Shown: positions 1 through 6,768 of the stretch, piece after piece
Layout: every line of letters starts with the position of its first letter
Position numbering within the stretch: the first letter of the stretch is position 1
Translations under genes and position numbers: made by a program
From: Bacteroidales bacterium UBA6340
Lineage (GTDB): Bacteria; Bacteroidota; Bacteroidia; Bacteroidales; Paludibacteraceae
Direction of reading: 5' to 3'
DNA length: 57,171 bases
NCBI GenBank assembly: GCA_002440265.1
Contig: DJSG01000031.1
Coordinates: forward strand, 1-57,171
The notes under the pieces: model-generated
The model's database searches: none
Told to the model about the DNA's origin: nothing
What the model saw: only the letters and a program-made list of their open reading frames with translations

Positions 1-709
1 CATCATATACACCGTCTTGTGTCAGTGTAAACGAGACTGATTTCAACGTATCAGCAGGAGTCAGACCTTCCGTAGTAATGTTGAGTGTACCCAAAGCGAC
101 AGATGTCTTGTTGGCATACACAGTACTTTCCACGTCGCTATAATCGGCAATGGCTGAGGTTACTTTCAGCGGTTTGGCTTCTATCAGGCTGACTGTTGCT
201 TTCCAGCCCTTGCTTTGGTACGGGTCTTTGAAATAGAAACAGCAGGACAAGTCTCCGGTAGCATCTGTAGAAGTATAAGTTTGGTTGGCAAATGTACCAT
301 GCAAGGTAGCGAGTAACTTATCCGTTGCGGGGAATTTGTAAGAGGCAGTTACTCCAGAACCGGATGTAGGGTAAGTAACGCTGGTGGTGTCAAAAACGCC
401 ATTATAGATATAGAGTTTGGCATCATAGGAATCACTATATGGCTTTACCTCGAATTCTTCAAAGTTAATAGAAACGGCATACCCCTTTTCTGCCGACTTG
501 AAAATCGTAGTGGCAAACGAGTTGTTGGTACCGCCGGTATTCATACTTTCGGTACCTTTGTAGTCATAGAAAGTAATCGGGTTGTCCTTTTCCACCAAGA
601 CGACCTGTTTACCAAACTGGGGCATTAGCACGTCTTCGGCGTGCGCCCCGAGCGGGATGAGGGGTAGGAGACCCAACAGCCCTGCTAATAAAAAGGATTT
701 CTTTTTCAT
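1..709 (-). CDS. Secreted CUB-like domain protein, 3' part outside window
   Basis: Reading from ATG at 709 leftwards gives 236 open codons that run off the window edge, so the C-terminus is unseen. The N-terminus (MKKKSFLLAGLLGLLPLIPLGAHA) is a signal peptide with an AHA-ED cleavage site and no lipobox cysteine, so export to the periplasm or surface by signal peptidase I is expected. Residues about 30-100 contain ITFYDYKG and KLYIYNG, a pattern typical of Bacteroidota CUB-like domains; a second beta-rich segment follows. The gene is the first one downstream of a cobalamin riboswitch and an intrinsic terminator, so I infer B12-dependent expression. Nothing in the visible part shows B12 binding. 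Any C-terminal type IX sorting signal would lie outside the window. Confidence 0.75.
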   Translation of the reverse strand, partial: MKKKSFLLAGLLGLLPLIPLGAHAEDVLMPQFGKQVVLVEKDNPITFYDYKGTESMNTGGTNNSFATTIFKSAEKGYAVSINFEEFEVKPYSDSYDAKLYIYNGVFDTTSVTYPTSGSGVTASYKFPATDKLLATLHGTFANQTYTSTDATGDLSCCFYFKDPYQSKGWKATVSLIEAKPLKVTSAIADYSDVESTVYANKTSVALGTLNITTEGLTPADTLKSVSFTLTQDGVYD

Positions 710-808
710 ATTTATATTTAGTTATTCTTAGTTACTCTTTGCTACTTCCTTTGTCATCCTCCGAATGCAAGATAACATCATACCCATTATTCTGTTGCAT
801 ATATGCAC

Positions 809-838
809 AAAAAAGCCGCTTGACACACGTCAAACGGC
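809..838 (-). terminator. Intrinsic terminator / probable riboswitch attenuator
   Basis: On the minus strand GCCGTTTGAC (838-829), loop GTGT and GTCAAGCGGC (824-815) form a 10-bp stem with one G-U pair, followed by six T. It lies between the cobalamin riboswitch and the start at 709, so it would end transcription before the gene. The segment GTCAAACGGC at 962-953, just after the B12 box, pairs perfectly with the left arm and could act as antiterminator. Confidence 0.75.
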
Positions 839-860
839 ACAGATAGCACTACCGACTCCC

Positions 861-932
861 CCTGCCCCCTCAAAGAGGGGGTATCCCAATACACTACATG
901 CCCCTCCTATGGAGGGGTTGGGGAGGTCTTGT
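861..932. repeat. CCTCCCC-type palindromic repeat
   Basis: Two adjacent G/C-rich inverted repeats (CCCCCTCTTTGAGGGGG-like and CCCCTCCTATGGAGGGG) plus the tail GGTTGGGGAGGTCTTG. The same family occurs at 2558-2598, 2701-2776, 2808-2846, 11487-11521, 14231-14330, 18674-18708 and 24760-24795. It lies inside the leader between the riboswitch and the gene ending at the left edge. Confidence 0.7.
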
Positions 933-965
933 CTTATGCTTTTTCCTCGAAAGCCGTTTGACGAA

Positions 966-1205
966 CGCCATTGGCAGGTCTTCTGACTCGTTTGCTCTGC
1001 GGCGTCTTCCCATTGGAGTCGTCCTCCAACAGTGACTTGTTTGCCACAGAGTGCAATTACAACATTTGCTGTCACGACGCGAGCCGCGTCGTCTCTCATC
1101 TGTGCATTGCCTAAAAAAACTTACAGCAGCGGGACTGTCCGGGATTTGCACCCGATTCCCTTTTAATGTCTTGCGTGATAAATGCAAGCCAACCAACACG
1201 TTTAT
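966..1205 (-). promoter_or_regulatory. Cobalamin (B12) riboswitch
   Basis: On the minus strand the leader carries the class hallmarks in the right order. A GGGAATC-GGGTGCAAATCCC segment is followed by GACAGTCCCGCTGCTGTAAG (about 1142-1098), and 110-130 bases later comes the B12 box GAGTCAGAAGACCTGCC (989-973). Cobalamin riboswitches of this form control uptake and B12-related surface proteins. Outer pairing of GTTGGC-type sequence near 1190 with GCCAAT near 970 can close P1. The long peripheral region between the two conserved cores contains a copy of the window's dispersed palindrome (1074-1092). The next gene downstream is the CUB-like protein starting at 709. Confidence 0.88.
1074..1092. 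repeat. GACGACGCG palindrome inside the riboswitch
   Basis: ACGACGCG, AGC and CGCGTCGT form a perfect 8-bp hairpin. It is one of about eleven copies of this dispersed palindrome in the window and falls in the variable arm of the cobalamin riboswitch, not in the conserved core. Confidence 0.75.
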
Positions 1206-1252
1206 TTCATACATATCTGCCTTGCGGCAGGTTCTCCCACGGGAAAACGGTG

Positions 1253-1284
1253 CAAAGGTACTACAAGTTTCCGAATTGCACAAA
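1253..1284 (-). promoter_or_regulatory. Promoter of the riboswitch transcript
   Basis: The minus strand reads TTTG (1284-1281), exactly 20 bases, then TACCTTTG (1260-1253): a full match to the Bacteroidota housekeeping promoter. Transcription would start near 1246, about 50 bases before the riboswitch. Confidence 0.85.
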
Positions 1285-1390
1285 TAAAAGGACAAAGTTT
1301 CAGGGCAACCGCATCAAAATTACAATATCAATAGTATGCTTTTGAAAAAACAAGTGTAACATTTCTATGCAAAATGGTATTCGTACTTAA

Positions 1391-1460
1391 CGACGCGGGA
1401 CGCGTCGTCCCCATAAGCACAGCAAATCCATTCAGTTTGTGCCCAACTGCCCGCGGATGA
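1391..1460. repeat. GACGACGCG palindrome with downstream repeat tail
   Basis: CGACGCG-GGA-CGCGTCG at 1391-1407 is a copy of the dispersed palindrome. Downstream, GTTTGTGCCCAACTGCCCGC (about 1436-1455) recurs almost unchanged at about 18871-18890, also downstream of a palindrome copy, so the repeat unit is longer than the hairpin. No gene is seen from 1290 to 1630. Confidence 0.65.
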
Positions 1461-1631
1461 GGAGAGCACCACGCTACGTCCACTGAATTGAAGAACCGCG
1501 GACGAGGGCGTCCGCGCGTCCCCGGCAATGCCATCTTATGGCAAAAAAACTAATAATGCGTTCTTACAATGCATAAACATGTGAGTATTTGATGCGGTTG
1601 CCATGTACCAACATCCATTTTCATATTTCTT

Positions 1632-1663
1632 TTTGCGCACATGCAAAAATTGTTGTATTTTTG
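1632..1663 (+). promoter_or_regulatory. Promoter of the structured leader
   Basis: TTTG at 1632-1635, a 20-base spacer and TATTTTTG at 1656-1663. It drives a leader of about 415 bases before the ATG at 2086. Confidence 0.8.
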
Positions 1664-1669
1664 CAGCGC

Positions 1670-2085
1670 AAAGGCTTATGTTGGGGATAGTTGGGGCGGG
1701 AATGGCTGAGTGCAACCGTGGCTGTTGCCCGTAGCAAACGGGTATCGGTTGTGTGTGTACGCAGTTGCTACCGCGACAATAACGCCCTGCACAAGGAGTC
1801 TTTGCACATATATTGTTATTAAACGGCGTTTATCAGCGCTTGTTTTGGTGGTTTGAAATCCGGAAAATTTCCTCACCCAAAACAAGAAGTGCAGTAAACG
1901 CCCATGGGTGTGTACTATGTACACCATTTTGGTGTATATCTGCATACCGGCGTGGGCGTTATTGTTTGTTCTTGTGAAAGGGTCATTTCCGGAACCTCAA
2001 ACCAGAGAATGAGCAAGGATAAGGGTTCCACGCTTGTTTTTATGTATGGGTTGGTAGGAACCGCCACCCGCAAAACATCAATACA
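1670..2085 (+). other. Long structured 5' leader, possible cis-regulatory RNA or ncRNA
   Basis: No convincing gene lies between the promoter at 1632-1663 and ATG 2086. Visible pairings are CAACCG..CCCGT-agcaa-ACGGG..CGGTTG (about 1709-1754), TTGTTTTGGTG with CACCCAAAACAA (about 1838-1886), and AACGCCCA with TGGGCGTT (about 1897-1961) enclosing two smaller hairpins. Then come three mutually complementary hexamers, GGAACC 1991-1996, GGTTCC 2024-2029 and GGAACC 2057-2062, each 33 bases apart. The middle one can pair with either neighbour, so alternative folds are possible. I do not recognise it as tmRNA, RNase P RNA, SRP RNA or a known riboswitch. Confidence 0.4.
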
Positions 2086-2553
2086 ATGAACAAACGATTT
2101 ATCTTGTTTGTATGTCTGCTGTGCAGTTTTCCGCTCATGGCAGACCGACTGACGGTTCAGCACAAGTACTTTGGTACTGACCGTACGGAAGACATTGCCG
2201 CTATCGGCAAGTGGGTCTTCGTGGACGACCGCGTCCAACTGCTTGACCACAACGGGTATCTGTTGGGAGAAGAGTACATGGAAAACATTATCAAAATCAC
2301 TTTCTCCGAGACATCGCCTGTGCCCACCTCCATAGACGGTGCCCGGTCCGGTACGGTCATTGTCTATCCCAATCCTACGCATGAGATGCTCTGCGTGCAA
2401 GGCGTGCCTGACGACACCACCCTGCGGGTGTACTCCACTACTGGGCAGTTGCTCACCACAGCGCAAGGGACAAAGATAGATGTCAGTCACCTGCCACAAG
2501 GTACGTATCTGCTGCAATTAGGGATACAGGTAATAAGGTTTATTAAGGAATAA
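2086..2553 (+). CDS. Small secreted protein with type IX sorting domain
   Basis: 155 residues. A signal peptide (about 1-19, MNKRFILFVCLLCSFPLMA) is followed by a short unrecognised segment (about 20-80). The last 65 residues are a type A T9SS C-terminal domain: VYPNPTHEMLCV, LRVYSTTGQLL, LPQGTYLLQL, ending in an amphipathic strand with IRFIKE. Such proteins are secreted across the outer membrane by the type IX machinery and often anchored. Here the passenger is so short that the protein is little more than signal peptide plus sorting domain, so it may be a remnant or a small surface factor. It is preceded by the structured leader and followed by CCTCCCC-type repeats. Confidence 0.8.
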   Translation: MNKRFILFVCLLCSFPLMADRLTVQHKYFGTDRTEDIAAIGKWVFVDDRVQLLDHNGYLLGEEYMENIIKITFSETSPVPTSIDGARSGTVIVYPNPTHEMLCVQGVPDDTTLRVYSTTGQLLTTAQGTKIDVSHLPQGTYLLQLGIQVIRFIKE

Positions 2554-2846
2554 GACCTCCCCTAACCCCAGACCTCCCCAACCCCTCCAAAGGAGGGGCT
2601 CGACGGAAAAGGGACAGGTAAGTCGAATAAGGCTAATGGGGCTAATAAGTCTAATGAGACTAATAACAACTACAAATAACAACAAACAAATCCTCTCTAT
2701 TGAGCCCTCCTGTCGGGGTCCCCGTAAGCCCGTGGGCGAAACGGGGTGCTCTCGGAGGGGTTGGGGAGGTCTAACAAATGTATAACAATTAAACAAATCC
2801 TCTCTGTTCTCCCCTCCTTTGAAGGAGGGGCCGGGGGAGGTCTAGA
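2553..2846. repeat. Cluster of CCTCCCC-type palindromes with a 9-bp tandem array
   Basis: Three palindrome units (2558-2598, 2701-2776, 2808-2846) fill the gap before the next gene. Between the first and second lies a degenerate 9-base tandem array of CTAATAAGT-like units (about 2626-2668). The stretch CAAATCCTCTCT occurs twice (about 2688 and 2792), so units two and three look like copies of a segment of about 104 bases. The last unit ends only 3 bases before the ATG at 2850 and so forms part of that gene's leader. Confidence 0.65.
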
Positions 2847-2849
2847 ATT

Positions 2850-3914
2850 ATGAAGAGATTTATTTTATTGGCGACTATGTTCGCCGTTGTATTGGGCGTG
2901 AGTGCCCAACGTCGTATGCAGGTGTGGGAAGGAAACACCTACATGCAGTTTTTCACCACCAATGTGGATAGTGTAACATTCTTGTCGTTCCCTGAGGGTA
3001 TTCTGCAGGAGTGCGAAGAGATACACGATACTATCATCAAGACCATCACGGTGCGCGATACCGTTACTCTCACTGTGCGTGATACTATCACAAAGACGAT
3101 AACCGTGCACGATACCATTACCCAAATCGTGAAAGATACAGTGTACATCCAGTATTGTCCCGATACCGTGTCGGATAAGCCTCTGGTCGGTGCGTTCTCG
3201 GTAAGTGCTACCAAACAGGTGCGTTTCTCTCGTGGCAATCTGCAGTACACACAAAGCACACAGACATGGTCGTTTGCCAAACACCAATACGATATGATAG
3301 GAGAAGCAAATGTAAGTGGTAGCAGTTTGGCTGACAAAATAGACTTATTTGGTTGGAGCGGTGATTTTATTAGTAGTACCCCTTGGGGAATAAGCGCTTC
3401 CACAATTTACACTGTATATCGGGGTAACTTTGTTGATTGGGGTACAAATATCGGTGATGGAAAAACATGGTACACATTGACTGATGAAGAATGGAAGTAT
3501 TTACTTCACCATAATGGTGGTTGTGGTGTAGCACGTATTAATCTCAACACAGATGGTACAGAATATGTCAATGGTCTTATCCTACTTCCTGACACATGGA
3601 CTTGCCCAGAGGGAATGACTTTCAATGGTGGCGTTTCCAAAACAAATAGCATACAGGCTTATGCTGATCACCAAACGTTCACTCGTGCTGATTGGCAAAA
3701 GTTAGAATCTGCGGGTGCAGTTTTCCTGCCTGCTTCTGGTCACCGTGACGGTTCTAACGTGAATGATGTGCAGGACTATAGTCTCTATTGGTCTGCAACG
3801 CCTGACGGAAGAGACCGTGCATACTTCCTGTACTTCCGCTCATCTGAGGTGTACACAGATTTTCTTCTCCTTCGCTATGTTGGACGAGCAGTCCGTCTCG
3901 TCCAAGATTTATGA
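2850..3914 (+). CDS. Secreted protein with C-type-lectin/FGE-like C-terminal domain
   Basis: 354 residues. Signal peptide 1-19 (ends VSAQ). Residues about 60-100 are a repetitive stalk of DT-I/V units (TVRDTVTLTVRDTITKT and so on). Residues about 110-354 start with GAFSVSATKQVRFSRGNLQY and end with LYWSATPD..AYFLYF..VGRAVRLV, a pattern common in secreted Bacteroidales proteins related to formylglycine-generating-enzyme-like and C-type-lectin folds. The Cys residues that make FGE an enzyme are not evident, so binding or adhesion is more likely than catalysis. No classical T9SS tail is present. Upstream is only repeat DNA, with no clear promoter. Function unknown. Confidence 0.7.
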   Translation: MKRFILLATMFAVVLGVSAQRRMQVWEGNTYMQFFTTNVDSVTFLSFPEGILQECEEIHDTIIKTITVRDTVTLTVRDTITKTITVHDTITQIVKDTVYIQYCPDTVSDKPLVGAFSVSATKQVRFSRGNLQYTQSTQTWSFAKHQYDMIGEANVSGSSLADKIDLFGWSGDFISSTPWGISASTIYTVYRGNFVDWGTNIGDGKTWYTLTDEEWKYLLHHNGGCGVARINLNTDGTEYVNGLILLPDTWTCPEGMTFNGGVSKTNSIQAYADHQTFTRADWQKLESAGAVFLPASGHRDGSNVNDVQDYSLYWSATPDGRDRAYFLYFRSSEVYTDFLLLRYVGRAVRLVQDL

Positions 3915-3963
3915 TTAAGTTTTCTTTTATTCTCATTATGATAATTTATAAACACATCAAATT

Positions 3964-5028
3964 ATGAATATATCAATTTTATTAGGAGCGGGATTTTCAG
4001 TAGCCGCAGGGTTTCCCACTGCAAAACAATTATCAGAGAATATTGTGAATGCATCAAGTCTGAATTTCTGTATATACGCTGGTAATTTATGCGAACGACC
4101 AGAGTCTATTCCTTACCGTAAAGTTTTAATGAAACCTTTCGAAAACTTGTTAGCCCTCATCCATTTTTATTCGTATCTTCATTGTAACCATTTCGATTAT
4201 GAGCATTTTTATGACTTTTATTGGAAAATACGGGGCATATCCGACCTTTTTGCAGGAGAAGAATTGGATATGAGGATAAAGGAAATCAATGACTTATATC
4301 AAAAATTAGTATGTTTTTATTTGGATAAAGCCGATAAAATGGCTAAACAATATACTGAATATTACGAACATTTCAATTCTTTTGTGCGAGATTCTGCACA
4401 GAGGGATATGGTTTATATCCATACCTTGAACCATGATACATTGTTGGAACAAATGTTAGACGGGCAATATAGCGACGGTTTTTCCACAACAGGTTCACTG
4501 TTTCATTGCAACGAGCATGATATTCAAATGTTTTCCGAGAGTAACTATCAAGGCAATATACTACTTTACAAGTTACATGGCAGTTTAGATAGATACCTTT
4601 ATACCTACCAAAATGACTTTTCCAAACATAAATACATCAAGATTCCCCTGCAAAGTGGAATTGATATAGAGGACATAAGAAATTTGAATGATATAGATAA
4701 ACCATGCTTACAATGCCTAATTCCAGATTTTTTGACAGGAGCAACGACAAAGATACGACGATATAAAGAACCTTTTTATGCGTCTATGTTTGAATGCTTT
4801 GCGAAAAATCTTCAAAATTCTGATACGATATACATTATTGGGTATGGAGGTCATGATAATGAAATCAATAAATATTTATTAACGCATGCAAGAAGTAAGC
4901 CAATCTACATTATAGACCCTTTTCCAAATAATGAGTTACAGAGATTATCCGACAAGTTAGGAACTAATTCGCGTATCATTCCTAAAACTATAAAAGAATG
5001 CGATGTTGCTTTGCTACATACCTCTTAA
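3964..5028 (+). CDS. SIR2-like domain protein
   Basis: 354 residues. The N-terminus carries the NAD-binding GAGFS motif (residues 8-12), then TLNHD (154-158), YKLHGSLD with His205, and IIGYGGHDNEI (about 291-301), in the order seen in the SIR2_2 family. In defence systems such domains deplete NAD or bind nucleotide signals; activity here is inferred, not shown. No signal peptide or membrane segment is visible, so it is probably cytoplasmic. It stands alone: no TIR, HerA, Argonaute or other usual partner is adjacent. Its base composition is much more A+T-rich than its neighbours, which suggests horizontal acquisition. A terminator at 5105-5140 ends the unit. Confidence 0.8.
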   Translation: MNISILLGAGFSVAAGFPTAKQLSENIVNASSLNFCIYAGNLCERPESIPYRKVLMKPFENLLALIHFYSYLHCNHFDYEHFYDFYWKIRGISDLFAGEELDMRIKEINDLYQKLVCFYLDKADKMAKQYTEYYEHFNSFVRDSAQRDMVYIHTLNHDTLLEQMLDGQYSDGFSTTGSLFHCNEHDIQMFSESNYQGNILLYKLHGSLDRYLYTYQNDFSKHKYIKIPLQSGIDIEDIRNLNDIDKPCLQCLIPDFLTGATTKIRRYKEPFYASMFECFAKNLQNSDTIYIIGYGGHDNEINKYLLTHARSKPIYIIDPFPNNELQRLSDKLGTNSRIIPKTIKECDVALLHTS

Positions 5029-5104
5029 AGTTTCAAATACATCCCCCATATTGTATTGGATACTAAATTCTTCTTTCAAAGAGCAGCATAATTGGGAAAT
5101 AAGG

Positions 5105-5140
5105 AGACTGTCTAACAAGTTGTATTAGGCAGTCTTTTTT
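5105..5140 (+). terminator. Intrinsic terminator after the SIR2-like gene
   Basis: AGACTG..TCTAA and TTAGG..CAGTCT form a stem around ACAAGTTGTA, followed by TTTTTT. Similar GAGACTGTCT-type hairpins end transcripts at 22551, 35672, 38072 and 50268. Confidence 0.8.
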
Positions 5141-5665
5141 ATGATGCCATTTGTGATTGTAGTTTATATTAAGTTATTACTGTCTGGTAAAAGTGTTGTT
5201 ACAATGGTACGCCAGATATTGATGTACTATTATCGACTTATATGTCTTCCATGTAGCTATAGAATGGCTCTAAAATGAGTGATTAAATGGAAAAATATAT
5301 ATCTACAGCAATCCGCAACTTGCGCTTTTTGCGTAGGAGGGCTCGCTTTTGCAAAAATACATACCAATATGCCCTTTTATGGGCATTTGGAAGGGACTTT
5401 TCTTCTTTGGGCTGTGTTTACCGGACAGCAATAATATTAAGTTATCAGCAAAAGCAACTAACTATGGGAACAAAGTCGTGCTAACATTTCTATAAAATAA
5501 CGGAGCACTCGCATATAAATTAAAATGCAACTTTTGTTAAGATAGCCATTTTCGAAAAAGTGTAGGGAAAGTGGTGAAAAAATGAAGATTTTTTGGTATT
5601 GAGTGTCAGCAGGTTACAAGCCAAAAATGCAAAATGCACCATTTTGGCGAAAAAACGAAAATAAA
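5141..5665. other. Gene-free A+T-rich stretch
   Basis: About 520 bases without a convincing gene. The longest plus-strand frame (5287-5484, 65 codons) has no recognisable domain, no promoter and unlikely composition, so I do not call it. The composition resembles the SIR2-like gene and may be the remainder of one acquired segment. Confidence 0.4.
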
Positions 5666-5697
5666 TTTGGATTTTGGACGATTTTGTATTATCTTTG
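5666..5697 (+). promoter_or_regulatory. clpP promoter P1
   Basis: TTTG 5666-5669, 20 bases, TATCTTTG 5690-5697. A second match, TAACTTTG at 5778-5785 with CTTG at 5754-5757, may be an additional start closer to the gene. Confidence 0.8.
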
Positions 5698-5893
5698 TAT
5701 TCGGATTAGGAGTGGTAGGCGGGTATTGAGGGGGACAGGCAACAGGGAGGGTACTTGTGCACCTCGATAAAAATGCGTAACTTTGCGGGGCGAATAGTGC
5801 CGCGAAGCGATGCAAGTAACGTAAAATAGCAACATAAAAAACAACGTAAAAGCAACATAGCAGCAACGTAAAACAACGAAACAAGACAAGATA

Positions 5894-6556
5894 ATGACAA
5901 ACGATTTTCTCAAGTTCGCCGTAGCGAACGGACTCAATTCCATGCACGTGGAGCAGACCATACAGGCGTCTGCCAACTATATCAGCCCGTCCATATTGGA
6001 AGAGCGGCAACTGAATGTCACGCAGATGGACGTGTTCTCGCGTCTGATGATGGACCGCATCATCTTCCTCGGCACCGAGGTCAACGACTACACAGCCAAC
6101 GTGATTCAAGCCCAACTGCTGTACTTGGACTCGGCTGACTCGGACAAAGACATACACATATACCTCAATTCCCCCGGCGGTTCCGTATATGCGGGCTTGG
6201 GTATCTACGACACCATGCAGTTTGTGCGCTCGCGCGTAGCCACGATATGCACGGGTATGGCGGCATCCATGGGTGCGGTACTGCTCGTAGCGGGCGAGAA
6301 AGGTATGCGTGCCGCGCTGCCCCACAGCCGCGTGATGATACATCAGCCGTTGGGAGGCATACAGGGACAGGCTTCGGACATCGAGATTACCGCCAAGGAA
6401 ATCCTCAAACTCAAGGACGAACTATACCAGATTATCTCCGACCATTCGGGGCAGAGCATGGAGCGTATCCGTCACGATGCCGACCGCGACTACTGGATGA
6501 AAGCCAACGAAGCCCTCGAGTATGGTATGATAGACAAAGTGTACGAGAGGAAGTAA
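5894..6556 (+). CDS. clpP: ATP-dependent Clp protease proteolytic subunit
   Basis: 220 residues, the usual bacterial ClpP length. The serine-protease triad is visible at family spacing: Ser125 in GMAASMGA, His150 in SRVMIHQP, Asp199 in ADRDY. The handle region and the LNSPGG oxyanion element (about 91-97) are intact. ClpP forms a double heptamer that degrades proteins fed by ClpX. It is followed by clpX after 212 bases, a gap filled almost exactly by an inverted-repeat-bounded element. Two promoters precede it. In many Bacteroidota tig lies upstream; here it does not. Confidence 0.97.
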   Translation: MTNDFLKFAVANGLNSMHVEQTIQASANYISPSILEERQLNVTQMDVFSRLMMDRIIFLGTEVNDYTANVIQAQLLYLDSADSDKDIHIYLNSPGGSVYAGLGIYDTMQFVRSRVATICTGMAASMGAVLLVAGEKGMRAALPHSRVMIHQPLGGIQGQASDIEITAKEILKLKDELYQIISDHSGQSMERIRHDADRDYWMKANEALEYGMIDKVYERK

Positions 6557-6763
6557 GGGGGTGTTCTTTTAATTGCTTTTTGAGTGATTTTTGAGTTTTT
6601 TGGTTAGTAGATGCGCGACTTGAGCAAAGGAGCAATGCGGGCATTGTGACTGAGCGAAAGCCTCGCAGATACAAGCAAAAAACAAAAAGCACCAAAAAAG
6701 TGTTACAACACCCTCACATTTGTAAAATTTTAAGTTAAACGGGGAATTAATAGAACACCCCCT
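6556..6763. mobile_element. MITE-like element between clpP and clpX
   Basis: The ends are 19-base imperfect inverted repeats with one mismatch: AGGGGGTGTTCTTTTAATT at 6556-6574 and its complement at 6745-6763. The interior codes for nothing. The left end overlaps the last base of the clpP stop codon and the right end lies 5 bases before the clpX ATG. An internal GTGTTACAACACCC resembles the end sequence. No target duplication is evident. An inherited hairpin element is the alternative. Confidence 0.5.
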
Positions 6764-6768
6764 ATAAT

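Noticed and set aside
1915..2517. 200-codon minus-strand frame opposite the T9SS protein and its leader
   Set aside because: No recognisable domain; the plus frame has a signal peptide and a clear sorting domain.
2850..3914. Diversity-generating retroelement target
   Set aside because: No reverse transcriptase, template repeat or accessory gene in the window; kept only as a fold remark.
3964..5028. SIR2-like gene as part of Thoeris or another named defence system
   Set aside because: No TIR, HerA-like or other partner gene lies next to it; only the domain can be supported.
5287..5484. 65-codon plus-strand frame in the gap before clpP
   Set aside because: No domain, no promoter, basic low-complexity start; the region looks non-coding.
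5606..6343. 245-codon minus-strand frame opposite clpP
   Set aside because: Antisense of clpP and its promoter region.
6556..6763. clpP-clpX inverted repeats as an invertible promoter
   Set aside because: No TAnnTTTG promoter lies inside in either direction, so an element or MITE is the better reading.
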